From NCBI GenBank assembly GCA_024195265.1, contig JAJLRJ010000014.1, forward strand, positions 26,267,181-26,331,180: a DNA stretch of 64,000 bases, in the 5' to 3' direction. A model generated the notes under the pieces. The model saw nothing but the letters and a program-made list of their open reading frames with translations, searched no databases and was not told where the DNA came from. Position 1 is the first letter of the stretch; every line of letters starts with the position of its first letter. This document shows, piece after piece, positions 1 to 11,040 of the stretch. This stretch comes from Dendrophyllia cribrosa (lineage: Eukaryota > Cnidaria > Anthozoa > Scleractinia > Dendrophylliidae). The position numbers and the translations under genes are program-made.

Positions 1-38
1 AAAAGAACTAAACACAATTAAACACCAGGCGTAGAATG

Positions 39-249
39 AACCCTTTCACTCCCAGAGACAGTTATGGAGACATGAAGTATAGTTCTAACTATTGAGTCTG
101 TCGATTAAATCCTATGGTGTGACCATTCAAATGAAACCTCTTCATCAGTACTTTTGCTGATACCATTTGTTTTTCAATATTTTACAAAATGAAATTTGGG
201 ATTTTTCTTAAATTTTGATGTTTGGCACTCTTGCGAGTTAAAGGGTTAA
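39..249 (+). mobile_element. Family A MITE, piggyBac-like, complete copy
   Basis: About 210 bp. It starts GAACCCTTTCACTCCCAGAG (the TTAA of the left end is mutated) and ends GAGTTAAAGGGTTAA, so the ends are inverted repeats of CCCTTTNACTC beside TTAA. The core carries the family hallmark TGTGACCATTCAAATGAAAC and the later TTTACAAAATGAAATTTGGG. Piggybac elements insert at TTAA and begin CCY, so a piggyBac-derived non-autonomous origin is inferred. There is no coding capacity. Other copies lie near 2.5, 17.6, 23.5, 25.8, 26.7, 28.2, 48.0, 49.9, 54.7 and 61.9 kb. Confidence 0.8.
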
Positions 250-695
250 ACTTCTGTTTACCTCAATAGTGTGTTTTCGTCTGTTCTTTAACGTCTAGAA
301 GTACGTTTGAAGGTTGTTAACTGCATAAATTGCCACTAAGGTTAATTATTAACACTGGGAAGATAGGAGGATTAATCATCTTAGCAACTTCCTTAGCTTT
401 CTATTTTCTTCAACAGATTTTCCATGATTCGCCATTTCTTATTAAAAGTTAGCAGTGCGTGCAATGGACAGGCAATATGCTATAATTAATAATACCTAAA
501 CACTTAATGTTATATTTGCTGTTTCTATTAACTGAAATATCAGAGAACATAGGAAACAAACCCCACATAAAACATTTTAATTCACTTTTAATGACGCTTT
601 TAGTTAATTATCAGCTACTAAGTAAAATACTGAGATTAAACGTTCGTTGAATAGTGGTCAATTATCGAGATGGTGGTAGTCACCAGCTCCCACTG
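250..695. other. Unassigned AT-rich intergenic sequence
   Basis: No open frame, repeat structure or RNA signature that I can support. Confidence 0.5.
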
Positions 696-1445
696 ACGTG
701 AAGCAATAGGTCAGGGCTATTGTTAGTTTTGCTCGCAGGCAAAGCTCTGGCGAACATAGTCATTGCGCATGCTGTTTTTAAGGGGGCTATTTAAAACGTC
801 AAAAGACCTATTTGTATCAAAGGAAATATGAAAATAATGGTCTAGTTTTGTTAAACTATATTAGTGCACTGTACTCATATGCTTCCAACGTGAAGCAATA
901 GGTGGAAGGGTCTATTTTTTATTCAGCTCGCACTGAGGCAACAACTCACCAAGTGAACATTGTCATTGCGCATATGCTGTTTGCTTTAAGGGGCCAATTC
1001 GCCAAATTCACTTTAAAACGTCAAAAGACCCATTCGTATCAATGGAAATATGAAAATAATGGCCTAGTTTTGTTAACTATCATTATATTAGTGCACTGTA
1101 CTCATATGCTTCCAACGTAAAGCAATAGGTAAGGAACTAGCTCGCAGGCAACAACTCACCAAGTGAACATTGTCATTGCGCATATTCTGTTTGCTTAAAG
1201 GGGCCAATTCACCAGATTTTAGTATTACTTTAAAACTTCAAAAGATAAATTTGTATCCATGGAAATACGCGGAAAATAATGGTCAAGTTTTGTTTTCAAC
1301 GTGAATCAATAGGTGGGGGGATATTGTTTATTCGGCTAGCAGGCTACAACCTGCTAGGTGAACATAGTCATTGTGCATATTCTGTTTGCTTTAAGAGGCC
1401 AATTCACCAGATTTTAGTATCACTTTGAAACGTTTTGACCAAATA
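696..1445 (+). repeat. Tandem repeat, four ~190-230 bp units
   Basis: Units begin near 696, 888, 1115 and 1299 with variants of ACGTGAAGCAATAGG. Each carries GAACATTGTCATTGCGCATA, then a TTTAAAACGTCAAAAGA block and, in the first three, AAATATGAAAATAATGG or a close variant. Unit length varies through internal deletions and the fourth is truncated. An open frame at 902-1120 lies in unit 2; it starts at GTG and is not judged coding. A diverged relative of the unit occurs near 25.6 kb. Confidence 0.75.
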
Positions 1446-1576
1446 TCAGCCAAATCCTCGTGACATTAAATAATGACATTAATGACTTAAATCAACGAAG
1501 GTTTACGTCATGCAGCTGCAAAGTGAATACCAGTTCAATATAAACACTACAAATATATATATATTTCTTGCTTTAA

Positions 1577-1943
1577 GGGACACTGTTCCACCGAAATAGC
1601 GAATTGTGTTTACTTAATTTCCATATTTTATCGCCAGATGGCACTTATAAATATATAACTAAATTGAATACTGAAAAGATGCTATACAGCAAAACAGAAG
1701 CAGAAGTTTGTTATAAAAGTGCAGGATTCCAAGGATGGAAGTGGATTACAGTTCATCAATTTTGATTTTGTGGTGAAATTTTGAGTTTTCCTCGCCGCTA
1801 TTTTGTCCTTTTAGTTCATATTTCTTTGCGTTCATCACTTTTGGCGATTTTGTTTTCCTGTTTTAAGATAATAAAGCAAGCTTAAACTGCGCAAGCTTCT
1901 GGCCATAATCATGAAAACACGATATTTCAGCCGGGAACAGTCC
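1577..1943 (-). mobile_element. Family G MITE, minus orientation
   Basis: About 370 bp between GGGACACTGTTCCACCGAAA and a degenerate CAGCCGGGAACAGTCC. The termini are inverted repeats of GGGACARTGTCCC, itself nearly palindromic. Internal blocks TGCAGGATTCCAAGGATGGA and TTCATATTTCTTTGCGTTCA recur in the copies at 2138, 26263, 48184 and 50404. Non-coding; superfamily not determined. Confidence 0.7.
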
Positions 1944-2137
1944 TCTAATGATTGATTGACTAATTGCAGACTGGAGGCTCCTAAAAATCAAACACTCCAT
2001 CCACCAAACTCTAGCTTCACCTTAGGGTGATTTTGTCTTGTTTTCTGAGCTTCATTGGATTGTACAAAATAGTTTAAAGTGGCTTCAAACCTTGCCTCGA
2101 AGGCAGGCAAAAACAAAAGCACAAGCTCAGTTTTACT

Positions 2138-2504
2138 GCCCGCCGAAATAAAAACATTTCGCTTACTTTATTTCCATGTTACATTACCAAATGACACCAA
2201 ATGTACAATTTAAATGAATAAAAGAGCAAAACAGAAGCAGAAGTTTGGAGATAAAGTACAGGATTGCAAGGATCACATTTCATCAAGTTTGATTTCATGA
2301 CAGGCGGTCAAGAAATCCGAAAATTGCCATTCTTGAAGAACTTTGACTTTTTAAGCCGTTATCAGTTCGTCTGTTTAGCTAATATTTCTTTGCTTCCACC
2401 ACGTTTGGAGATTTGTTCTTCCTATTTCAAGATAATAAAGCAAGTTTAAAGCAACTGCTGGCCATAATCATGAAAAAAAGATATATCAGCCGGGACAATG
2501 TCCC
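2138..2504 (-). mobile_element. Family G MITE, minus orientation
   Basis: Second copy in the same orientation about 200 bp downstream, from GCCCGCCGAAATAAAAACAT to CAGCCGGGACAATGTCCC. Its right end abuts a family A copy directly, an arrangement also seen near 26.6 kb and 48.2 kb. Confidence 0.7.
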
Positions 2505-2761
2505 TTTGATTCCAGAATCAACTTTGGTGTCTGTCGACGAAATCCTATGGTGTGACCATTCAAATGAAACCTCTTCGGTAGTACTTTTGCATGGTACCAT
2601 TTGTTCTAACTTTTGAGTCTGTTGATGAAATCCTATGGTGCGACCATTCAAATGAAACCTCTTCGGCAGTACATTTGCATGGTACCATTTGTTTTTCAAT
2701 ATTTTACGAAATGAAATTTGGGGGTTTTCTTGAATATTTTAGTTAAAAGTTGAAGGGTTAA
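2505..2761 (+). mobile_element. Family A MITE with a duplicated 88-bp core
   Basis: The left terminus is missing or merged with the family G end at 2504. The hallmark core occurs twice, with equivalent points at 2527 and 2615, a period of 88 bp. The right end is TTGAAGGGTTAA. Overlapping open frames on both strands here are products of the duplicated core. Confidence 0.7.
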
Positions 2762-3415
2762 AGCCGGTTCCTAACTGATCGTTTGCAGGAATGTGGCCAG
2801 CCAAAACTGCTTAGACCACAGTTCTGTGATTCGTTTAGCACTTTTAAAAAGTGTTAATGTTAGACCGTATTCATCATAATATAGGTTGATTCTCAAGTCT
2901 CATTTCATGAATGTCGAGTTGCACGCCCAGATACTTGTACGTTGTCGTCAGTGTAATTTATAATACTTCAATATAACTGAGTAATTTAACTGTCCATCAT
3001 GGTAATGCTTAAGTCTGAGCTGTTGGCAGTTCTAACGAGCATCACTTTAGTTTTCGCCTTTGTTAGATTAATGATCAGTCCATTGTCACGAAACCAACTG
3101 GAGTCTATTTATATCCTCGTTGGGATTTTATTGGATAGCATCGAAATCACTTGATATTGTGAAAAATGACTGTCATTCAGTACGTTATGATTTTAGAATA
3201 AAGGAATTAATGAGCATCGTGTATAAGTGGATAAAAAATAACAGAGGATCCAGAAACTTCCTTGTAGAACTCCACCAAAAGAGGATTAGGTTGAATTACA
3301 CTATTTACTTCCGTAGAAAACGACAATTAGGAAACCAGTTAACTGTAATGAGAAGGTTTGCTTTAAAGTCTTGAATAGCAGCGGATAAATCAAACGCCTT
3401 TCACAAATTAATTAA
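2762..3415. other. Unassigned intergenic sequence
   Basis: No supported gene or repeat. The open frame at 3120-3374 does not start with ATG, has no splice context and no recognisable motif. Confidence 0.45.
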
Positions 3416-3475
3416 GGGACAGTGTCCCGGCTGTTACTGTGTTTTCATGATTATGGTGAGGAGCTTGCGTTATTA
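3416..3475 (+). mobile_element. Family G MITE, terminal fragment
   Basis: Only the first ~55 bp of the element is left: GGGACAGTGTCCCGGCTG followed by GTGTTTTCATGATTATGG, matching the start of the copy at 26263. Confidence 0.55.
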
Positions 3476-3490
3476 ACTTGTACCGTTCCT

Positions 3491-3732
3491 GGCGTGCGTT
3501 TCTCGAAAGTCCCGAAATCTATTCGGGCCCGAAAATCTGTGTTGTGTGGATAATTTTTACCAATAAAGAAGAGGGATTGGTCGATTTTGAAAGCTAAGCA
3601 ATAAAATGTTATGTTTACTACACAACTTGAGCTGCTTTGCGGGCTAAAAACTTCAACGCCATTCGCTAGAAACCAAATTTAAAAGATAGCTTTCGGATCC
3701 GAATGTCTTTGGGAGTTTCGAGAAACGCACAC
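3491..3732. mobile_element. MITE with ~27-bp terminal inverted repeats
   Basis: Left end GGCGTGCGTTTCTCGAAAGT; right end GTTTCGAGAAACGCACACC. These are near-perfect inverted repeats about 240 bp apart. No coding capacity and no clear target duplication. Confidence 0.6.
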
Positions 3733-4407
3733 CTGATTCCTTACCACCGTCAGCTCCTTTCCTAAGGTCTGTGAAACAAACCAAACTGATGGTCAACCAA
3801 ACTGATCAAGTGTACATGCAAGAATGTGCGGCTTTTTTTTTAACAATAAATGAATAAACTAGTAGTAATCAGAAGTCAATTAGCGCGTTCGACATGAAGT
3901 AGGGCAATCTGACTAAAATCATACGCACTGATAAAAACGAATTTTATTCGTAAAACAGAACACAGTAACTTACAGTGCCGGGGAAACCTACAAACACTTC
4001 AACACAAGCACAGAAACAACGTGAAGCAGTTGTTTGATGGCTAAAGACAGCAAAAACGCAAAAGCACTAAATGGATATTTTTTGAAGGAACCGAACAGTG
4101 AAATAAATCGGCCGATTTTCTCGTCAAACCTTTGTTAGTCATAATTTCACTTGCTATGTCACAAAAGCGGCCAACTGTATTCCTTTTTCCGCCGTTGACA
4201 CATGGTCGACAAGAATAAATTCTTCTTTAAGCCACACAAGAACTTTCCTTCAACCCTAAAAACTTAAACGTTTGTACGCCATCTTATTTATTTACATTCG
4301 GCAAGAGCAAACTTGTTCTCAGGGTCTTCTCGGTTGGTCCAGAGTGCGTACCAGTTTCCCGGGCGAAATAGTTATTCAAGATGGCGCCAAAGTGGAAGGT
4401 CAAATTC
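3733..4407. other. Unassigned intergenic sequence
   Basis: AT-rich; nothing supported beyond short A/T runs. Confidence 0.4.
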
Positions 4408-4575
4408 GGCTAACGCATTGTTGTACCCAATTCAAACCTTCTGGGAATAACAGCCCTTGTTCACAGTACAAGTTTCCATATAATTTCCATGTCAATGCTT
4501 CATTGATATGGAAACATGACGAACAAAGAGTTCTAATCCCAAAAGGTTTGAATTGGGTACAGCAATGCGTTAGCC
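4408..4575. mobile_element. Hairpin MITE with 39-bp arms
   Basis: The left arm 4408-4446 (GGCTAACGCATTGTTGTACC onward) is the reverse complement, with few mismatches, of 4537-4575 (ending GCAATGCGTTAGCC). The ~90-bp loop has a further short inverted pair. Open frames spanning it on both strands are palindrome shadows. Confidence 0.65.
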
Positions 4576-4576
4576 T

Positions 4577-4753
4577 AATAGGCCATTTTCGAGTTGCCTT
4601 TAGCCTCTCTATCAAAGCGAGGCTAGGTGCGAAACCTTTCATATGAAAATGAGTTTTCATTCACATGCAAATAAGTTTTATTTGCATATGAAAGGTTTCG
4701 CACCTAGCCTCTCTTTGATAAAGAGGCTAAAGGCAACTCGGAAGTGGCCTATT
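4577..4753. mobile_element. Hairpin MITE with ~72-bp arms
   Basis: Left arm 4577-4648 (AATAGGCCATTTTCGAGTTG onward) pairs with right arm 4681-4753 (ending AACTCGGAAGTGGCCTATT). The loop is only ~32 bp. It sits one base from the hairpin at 4408-4575, giving two long stem-loops in tandem. Confidence 0.65.
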
Positions 4754-5090
4754 TGTCTATCGAACGAAAAATTCTGAAATCTTTCTGCATGTGAACACAG
4801 GACACCCACGAAATCACAGCAAGATCAACAGATTAGAATGCATTCTCCTCCGTCGAACGTGATAAATAAATAAATAAAATATACATGTGTGATCCCACAA
4901 AAACCTCGTTACTTCGGTACCTTCTTATTCTGTGCGTAATGCGGGTATCGATGTTGTTTTTACCTACTGTTTAGCTATAAAACACTTCGATAGTGACACT
5001 TTCTTTCGTCAGGGCAATAGCGAGGCTCTTGCTTTCCGTTGTTTTTTTTTATTGGCCCAAAATTTGGTAAAGAGATTGTACTTGAGATCA

Positions 5091-5210
5091 GGGGTGAATT
5101 CAATAACACTTTTACAAGTGTAATTTACAAGTGTAGCTATTGTTTTCAACCTCTGAAAAAATGGCTACACTTGTAAATTACACTTGTAAAAGTTTTATTG
5201 AATTGTCCCC
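5091..5210. mobile_element. Hairpin MITE with 47-bp arms
   Basis: Arm 5091-5137 (GGGGTGAATTCAATAACACT onward) pairs with 5164-5210 (ending TTTATTGAATTGTCCCC) across a 26-bp loop, with very few mismatches. Inside each arm ACAAGTGTA and TACACTTGT are themselves repeated. Confidence 0.7.
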
Positions 5211-5737
5211 AGGTCAGTCTTATCAGAATTGTGGGCTTATTGTAGAAAGGTTTGATCCACATTTCGCAACTGATTACATCAACAAAACTATAAAAAGGGT
5301 GGTAGCTTTGATCTGTAAAACTTTTCATTATTTGAGCTCTAGATTCCACTGTTAAAAAAACTTTGGAGTACTCCTTTCGTTTTCAATTTTCAAACTCCAG
5401 TTCTGAATTTTCTGCCCGGAAACTTTTTTTTTCCTCATATAGAATTTAGACTCATTACCTTCTTTATTTCTCTCTAATATTAAAAAATAAAATAATTCTT
5501 AACCACATGATGCGATGATTCGACCTCATGTTATTTCAGAGTTGCAATTTCTAAGTCTTGTGACATTTGCAGTGTTTACGGACCAGCTTTCTTATTTTAC
5601 ACTGCCGTCAGACATCGTATGTTATGTCTGGTTACACTCTGGCCAATTACAACAGACGCAGACAATCCAATCAACTAATCAGAACTCTGTTGGTTGATAA
5701 AGTGGCGCGTGATTTTTTTTCCAATCACAAAGCGTAG

Positions 5738-5827
5738 TAGTCTCCTACGCAGCCGTTATTAGGGCTCGTCACGCAACGCTCCGGAGCGTTGCGTGACGAG
5801 CCCTATTAACGGCTGCGTAGGAGACTA
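5738..5827. mobile_element. Spacer-less palindromic insertion with 9-bp target duplication
   Basis: A 90-bp palindrome, 44 of 45 positions paired, centred at 5782/5783 (CTCCGGAG) with no loop. Arm ends are TAGTCTCCTACG and CGTAGGAGACTA. It is flanked by a direct repeat AAAGCGTAG at 5729-5737 and 5828-5836, which could be read as up to 11 bp. A 9-bp duplication is typical of Mutator-like elements; that placement is inference. Confidence 0.75.
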
Positions 5828-5837
5828 AAAGCGTAGT

Positions 5838-6807
5838 AATGCAAAAAAGCAACAGCGAAATTACTTTCAACACTCTAGAGAAAACCGCTCCCTACAATTT
5901 TCATTTATGATTGCAGATACCACGCAGCTCTTTACAACCTCTAATTTCATTGGACCTGGGTATCACGCAGCTCTATTGTTTTTAAGGCTAGGATCCATTG
6001 TTGTGTTGTTTGTTCTATTGTTTTCTCAGCAAATCAGAGAAGACCTTGTAAGAGCTGCGTACTAGTATGATTGACTGCAGCAAAAAAACGCACACGTTAA
6101 AGTTGGGTGCGTTTTCAGTAATTGAAAAATGAGTACGATTTTTTTTTGCGACTACTCATTAAAATGCGACGAAATCTGACCCAAGCACCCAAGGTTTTTG
6201 GGACCAGTTTGGGACTTTGATTCATGACTTTGATAATGTAAAAAAATACCCGCCATCATGTGCATCGAACTTAATTGTCAATCTATCTGTTTATTCTCTA
6301 CAATTAAAGTGGTTAAAAGGTAAGGATTGAAGTACATGAAAAAATTCTAAATCCTCCGCATTTGGGGCCATAATATCAAAAATTTCAAGTCCGCCAGTCT
6401 CTATTCTAACTTTAATGTCAGGGAAACAAATAATAGTGCTTTGCTATATCCACGATAGGAAATCCTTTCTTTTACGAAAAAACCTGCTATTCGCTTGTAA
6501 AATTTCCAAACAATTTTAGAGTCAACCTGTTCAGTTTTTCCTATAACAATAAACATCAAGATTGTTTTGCTTATACCCCCAGTTTGAGGTTTTCTTAAAA
6601 AGGCAATCGATATTGTTCAAATAACAAAGTTTTACTGATTGGTGGCCAATCATGTGGCCTACTGCACAAGAAAAAATGGTTCGAGTACCTTCGCGATTAG
6701 ACCGCAAAACAGTCCTTATTTTTGCGCGAGTACATCGAAAAAAGCGGCGCTCATGAGTGGCTGAAGCGGTGGAAAGTAAGGGACGGACCATTAGAAAAGT
6801 GATGGGA
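5838..6807. other. Unassigned intergenic sequence
   Basis: No supported gene. The minus-strand open frame at 6531-6881 is inflated by the G run (poly-proline) and lacks family features. Confidence 0.4.
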
Positions 6808-6828
6808 GGGGGGGGGGGGGGGGGGGGG
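6808..6828 (+). repeat. Poly-G tract, 21 bases
   Basis: Uninterrupted G run, preceded by GATGGGA. One of ten such runs of 15-32 bases in the window. Confidence 0.9.
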
Positions 6829-6944
6829 AAACCAAAAAAAATTCGTACAAGGGAAAATGCCAGGAAAAAAAATTCCTGCAAAGTTCAAGGCAAAGAAAAA
6901 AAAAATTCATGCAGAAGGAGAAGTCCTATTGTAGTTGTTATTTA

Positions 6945-7021
6945 ATATATTGTTATTATTGTTGTTATTATTGTTATTATTGTTGTTATTATTGTTGTTA
7001 TTATTGTTATATTGTTGTTAT
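6945..7021 (+). repeat. ATTGTTGTT-type microsatellite
   Basis: Imperfect array of TTATTG and TTGTTATTA units between two TTTAATATAT sequences (from ~6942 and ~7021). Confidence 0.8.
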
Positions 7022-7523
7022 TTAATATATAAAAGCTGCCAAAGTGCCTATTGAAAATAGCGCTCTTGGCGTTTCAAAAATTCAAAACATTCTTGGGGCC
7101 TTCCTATACTGTTATTTCTAAATAGTATTATAAAGGCCAAACACGACTCCCGCTAGTCGCAAAATGTATAAAGAAGCCTTTAGAAATGCTTTCCCAAGAA
7201 GGTCTACGAGATATTTGTTCCCTTTAGATCACCAATATAGAATTGTGACTAGTCACTATTATCTCTGTCTCAGTTTTGCATGCTCGATATGTATTGTATG
7301 ACTCTTTGATGATCTTTGGGATAAAAATCTCTTAAGTGACAAGAGATTTTCATGCTGTGTAGCCATTTATGGAATTATTTTTTCTCTATGCCTTCGTTAT
7401 GCTAGCTCTCTTGGCATATGTTAGGGCTTCTTTGGCTAACTTTTTTTGCAAGATATGTAGTGATCGGCTGCAGTTTTTGTTATTGTTATGAATATGCTAG
7501 GATCAGTCAATCTCTCAGCCCCT

Positions 7524-7680
7524 GCAGGGGCATAGCTACCTGTACGCACGTACGCACGTGCGTACCTGAAAAAGTCGGGAAAAAAGAAAGATTTGGGACT
7601 TGAGGGTGGGGCAGGAGGTAGGGGGAGTGTTTGGAAATTGATTGTGCGTACCTGTGAAAAATTCCTGGCTACGCCTCTGC
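7524..7680. mobile_element. Small MITE with GCAGGGGCATAGCTA ends
   Basis: Left end GCAGGGGCATAGCTACC and right end CCTGGCTACGCCTCTGC are inverted repeats. The interior holds a CGCACGTACGCACGTGCG block and GGGGGAGTG. No open frame of its own; the minus-strand open frame at 7436-7795 runs through it. Confidence 0.55.
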
Positions 7681-7818
7681 CGTGATTTAGTGTCAAAGTC
7701 TGCGGTGTGCAAGACTTGTGAGAAAGTGGATCTTTATCACGGATGTAGGCGTCTAAGATCAAAGTCTGAAGCTGCCGTGTCTCTATTGGAATCATGACTT
7801 CTTGCAGTTTATGTTTTA

Positions 7819-8089
7819 CAGTGGCGGATCCAGGGGGAGGGTCGGGGGAGTCCGGACCCCCCTTTCAGACCTGTGTCTCCCTTGTGGTTCATAAAAATAA
7901 TAGAATAAAATTGTTTTATATGTAGTTGTTTCACCTCCACCAATTGCTGATTGTCAATTTTTTGACTTAACAAACGCTTTTCGAGTTTCAGGAGTGCTGG
8001 AAATGGCGTTTCAGAGGGTAAAATTGGAAAAATTTCCGGGCAGGCATGAACCCGGACACCCCTTTCAGAAATCCCTGGATCCGCCTCTG
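7819..8089. mobile_element. MITE with GGCGGATCCAGGG ends and 5-bp duplication
   Basis: Left end CAGTGGCGGATCCAGGG; right end CCCTGGATCCGCCTCTG; length 271 bp. The flanks TTTTA at 7814-7818 and TTTTA at 8090-8094 look like a target duplication. An internal inverted pair, CCGGACCCCCCTTTCAG and CCGGACACCCCTTTCAG, lies in direct orientation near each end. Superfamily unresolved. Confidence 0.65.
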
Positions 8090-8094
8090 TTTTA

Positions 8095-9427
8095 GCTCCT
8101 TGTTTTATATCTAGTTCTGTTTCTGAGAAGTGTTTCTTGGAGCTTGAAGAACCTCCGTTGTTTCATCATGGCGTTATTGCATCCCGACATGGCTTGAACA
8201 GATATGGTGATCTGTATTGAAAATCTCACGGACGCTAGTGAATTCTTACGTTTTTCTTAAGCAAGACTCGAGTTTCGGTTCTTAGGTGAACCTCATCAGT
8301 TGCTCCCATAAGTAACTGTCTCGCGGAATAATATGAAATTATTCCGTTAATTGTACATGAAATGTTTGCCGCTTTTGTACTCTTGGGAAGGATCGAATGT
8401 TCCGTTTTCTCATTGGCTCGTTTAATTGAACCAATAGCATTGGTGTAGTTTCGATCCGACGTTAAGTTGTGTTTCTTTCTGAGGCTTTATTCTTAATTTC
8501 ATAGCATGTATGATATTTTCTGACACAAAGAACAGTTCTTTTCGTGTTGTAGAGAGGAGGCCTCGTGTATGTCTCAATGAATTCAAGATACACTGCATAT
8601 TTTTTCTACAACAGGCGTGTTATTCTGGTGTCAAGTTGTGTTTGTTTCATGCGTTCCATAATAGGATATAGTCTTGTGCAACGTAGCGGACTATTCCTAA
8701 TATATATTTTTCAAATATACGTAATGGTCAAAAATGGTTTTTAAGTATTACACCTTTTTTTTTTAAGTAGTAAATGAAAAACAAAGCAATATTTGTCTGA
8801 AAAAAAAAATTCGTGCAGAGGGTTTCACCTGCAAAAAAAATCCTGCACAAGCAATGGGCGAAAAAAAAAATTCGTTCAAGCTGAAAATCCCCCTAGGCCC
8901 AAATTTATCTAATAATGATAGCCTACTTTCTTCCTAATCCAGGCATAAACTAGAGCAGAAATGATATCGACCATTATAAAAAGCTTGGTTACTAATGAAT
9001 GCTAATAATGGCATCGACCGTCAAAAATGTCATCGACTGTTTACGAAAGGGAAATCAGCATCGGTGATTCGCGCCTTTAAGAGAAAAAAAACCGACTCCT
9101 TTTCAGTCTACTTCACGATCGAAGTTATCGCAAGTTTCCAGCGGCGATAATTTTCGACTCTGTTTGACCACGGCCTCATAAACATACAAAGTCATTAATC
9201 AAGATTTTTTGTATTTGCACATCCAATGCGATTTGAACGCCTGTATTTGAAATAAGATTTCTAACAATTAAACATTTCCTCTAGAATGGTTCTCAAGTTT
9301 CGATGATTCCTATTTTTTATCTTTCTTACCCAGCTAGGGGCCTGTACACCATAAAAATGATCGACGAGAGCTCAGTGGTACTTTATGATAATTTATAATA
9401 ATTTTTAATTATTTATAATAATATTTA
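8095..9427. other. Unassigned intergenic sequence
   Basis: No supported gene. Near 8.8 kb the motif AAAAAAAAATTCGTGCAG or AAAAAAAAATTCGTTCAAG recurs with a relative near 6.84-6.91 kb, suggesting another low-copy repeat I cannot delimit. Confidence 0.4.
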
Positions 9428-9444
9428 CCCCCCCCCCCCCCCCC
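9428..9444 (+). repeat. Poly-C tract, 17 bases
   Basis: Uninterrupted C run after a TTATAATAATATTTA block. Confidence 0.9.
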
Positions 9445-9522
9445 TTCACTCCTAGAATCGAATCTACGCTCGTATGGTAGGCCTTTCTACCTTTTCCGCC
9501 GGCAGCTGCCAAACCAATGGTC

Positions 9523-9661
9523 CGCGTAGCAGTCGTTTCCTTTTCCTAAAACCACAGAGACGCGCGCGGGGGCGTGTGACAACACTTTTTTTGCTCGTTT
9601 TCGCAGTTCCTTTACGCGCGCGCCTCTGTGGCTCAAGGAAGAGGAAACGAGTGCCACGCAG
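9523..9661. mobile_element. GC-rich hairpin MITE
   Basis: The left arm (CAGTCGTTTCCTTTTCCTAA then ACCACAGAGACGCGCGCG) pairs with the right arm (CGCGCGCGCCTCTGTGG then GGAAGAGGAAACGAGTG). Three overlapping open frames on both strands are shadows of this palindrome. Confidence 0.6.
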
Positions 9662-10217
9662 GTTACCGAACCATTCATATGAAAGCTCTAGAGCTTCACA
9701 ATATTTTGCAGATATTTTTATGATATTGAAGTGAAGCCACAATCATCGTGAGAAATTCTGTTTCTTTTGAGTGAGGAGCGACACGAAGGAAAAATAACGA
9801 GCGGAGAGAAATGCCCATCCCACTCTATCAGCACCTGCAATAGTTTTCCTTCGCGCGCCGCCTATTACCTGAATTAAGGCGAGGATACACGTGAATTTAA
9901 ATGAAATTTTAAGAGGTTTAAAGAAGGAATAGAAGAAAGAAAATGATTTTGGAACACTAACAGACAGTTGATACCCACGCAAAAGGACCCCAGGTTGCTA
10001 GTGGCTTTTTTTGGTGTTCATCTATTGATTATTAACTACAAATTCTAATTTTAAAACTTCATTAAATCTTCAATCCTTTCTTATTTCTCTAAATTTTACC
10101 AATCCAAATATACCCAAAAATAACCCAAAAATTTACAAAACACTCCATAACATAGATTCATGAGATGAGCATAGAGTTTTTGGATTGCTTGAAACGTGAA
10201 CGAGATATTTCTATTAA

Positions 10218-10933
10218 AGTTACCGTGTACCTTCGGGGGTGTCTCCAGTATAACAGCTCTAGCGTCTTAAGATTACACTTAATATACCTAAACCTAGATA
10301 TCAAATTAAAGCTTATAGAGCTGGCTATCTAAATATGGAAACCATTTGGTAATAAGATGAATTGTCGAATTCTTTACGACGTCTAAATTCGAACGTCCGA
10401 ATCAGCTTTATAACGCTATAACTCAAAGCGATTATTGTATTTTGCTAATTTGATTTGTTCTCGGGTTTCCGGACACGAAGCGCTTAAAAAACGTGTCGGC
10501 GATTTCCCATATTTAATTGCAGTGAAAAGTTACAGAATATTTTCGAAAAAAGGAGAAAAAAATTGGAGTGATCGCACGGAAATGGCTCTTGACGAAAAAG
10601 TTTTCGGAAATAGGAAATTCGCCGACAGGTTTTTGTTGATTATATGTTAGCCTAGCTTCTGTCCAAATTTGAGGAAAATCGAACAAATTCCCTCTGAGTT
10701 GTAGCTCTTTAAAGCGTCCCCTACAAGCGAAAAATTAACTTTGAGAAAGCAGCGCTTAGAAAAACATATCGCTCCATAAACAAACTCCGCCCACAAAAGT
10801 TATACCGTCATTTCTCCATCAATTTTCACTATTTTTCGATAATGTTTTTGGAGGAAAGTTCATTCTGTAAACTTTATTTTGACGCCAAAAAAAAAATTTC
10901 AATAAATTTTCGATCTGAAGATACACGGTAACC
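10218..10933. mobile_element. 716-bp TTAA-flanked non-autonomous transposon
   Basis: TTAA at 10214-10217 and 10934-10937 bracket the inverted ends AGTTACCGTGTACCTTC and GAAGATACACGGTAACC (15 of 17 paired). The matching part of the right arm near 13.36 kb has a single TTAA at the equivalent position, so the empty site is visible. This supports a TTAA-specific (piggyBac-type) insertion. The internal frame 10435-10650 does not start with ATG and resembles nothing I know. Confidence 0.7.
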
Positions 10934-11040
10934 TTAAACCCATGTCAAGTGGCGGAAAAATGGCGTCCAGATGTACCCCGCCTGAATGACTGGAACAGGC
11001 TAAACTCTTCCGGGACGAGCCCCCTCCCCACTGTGTTATA

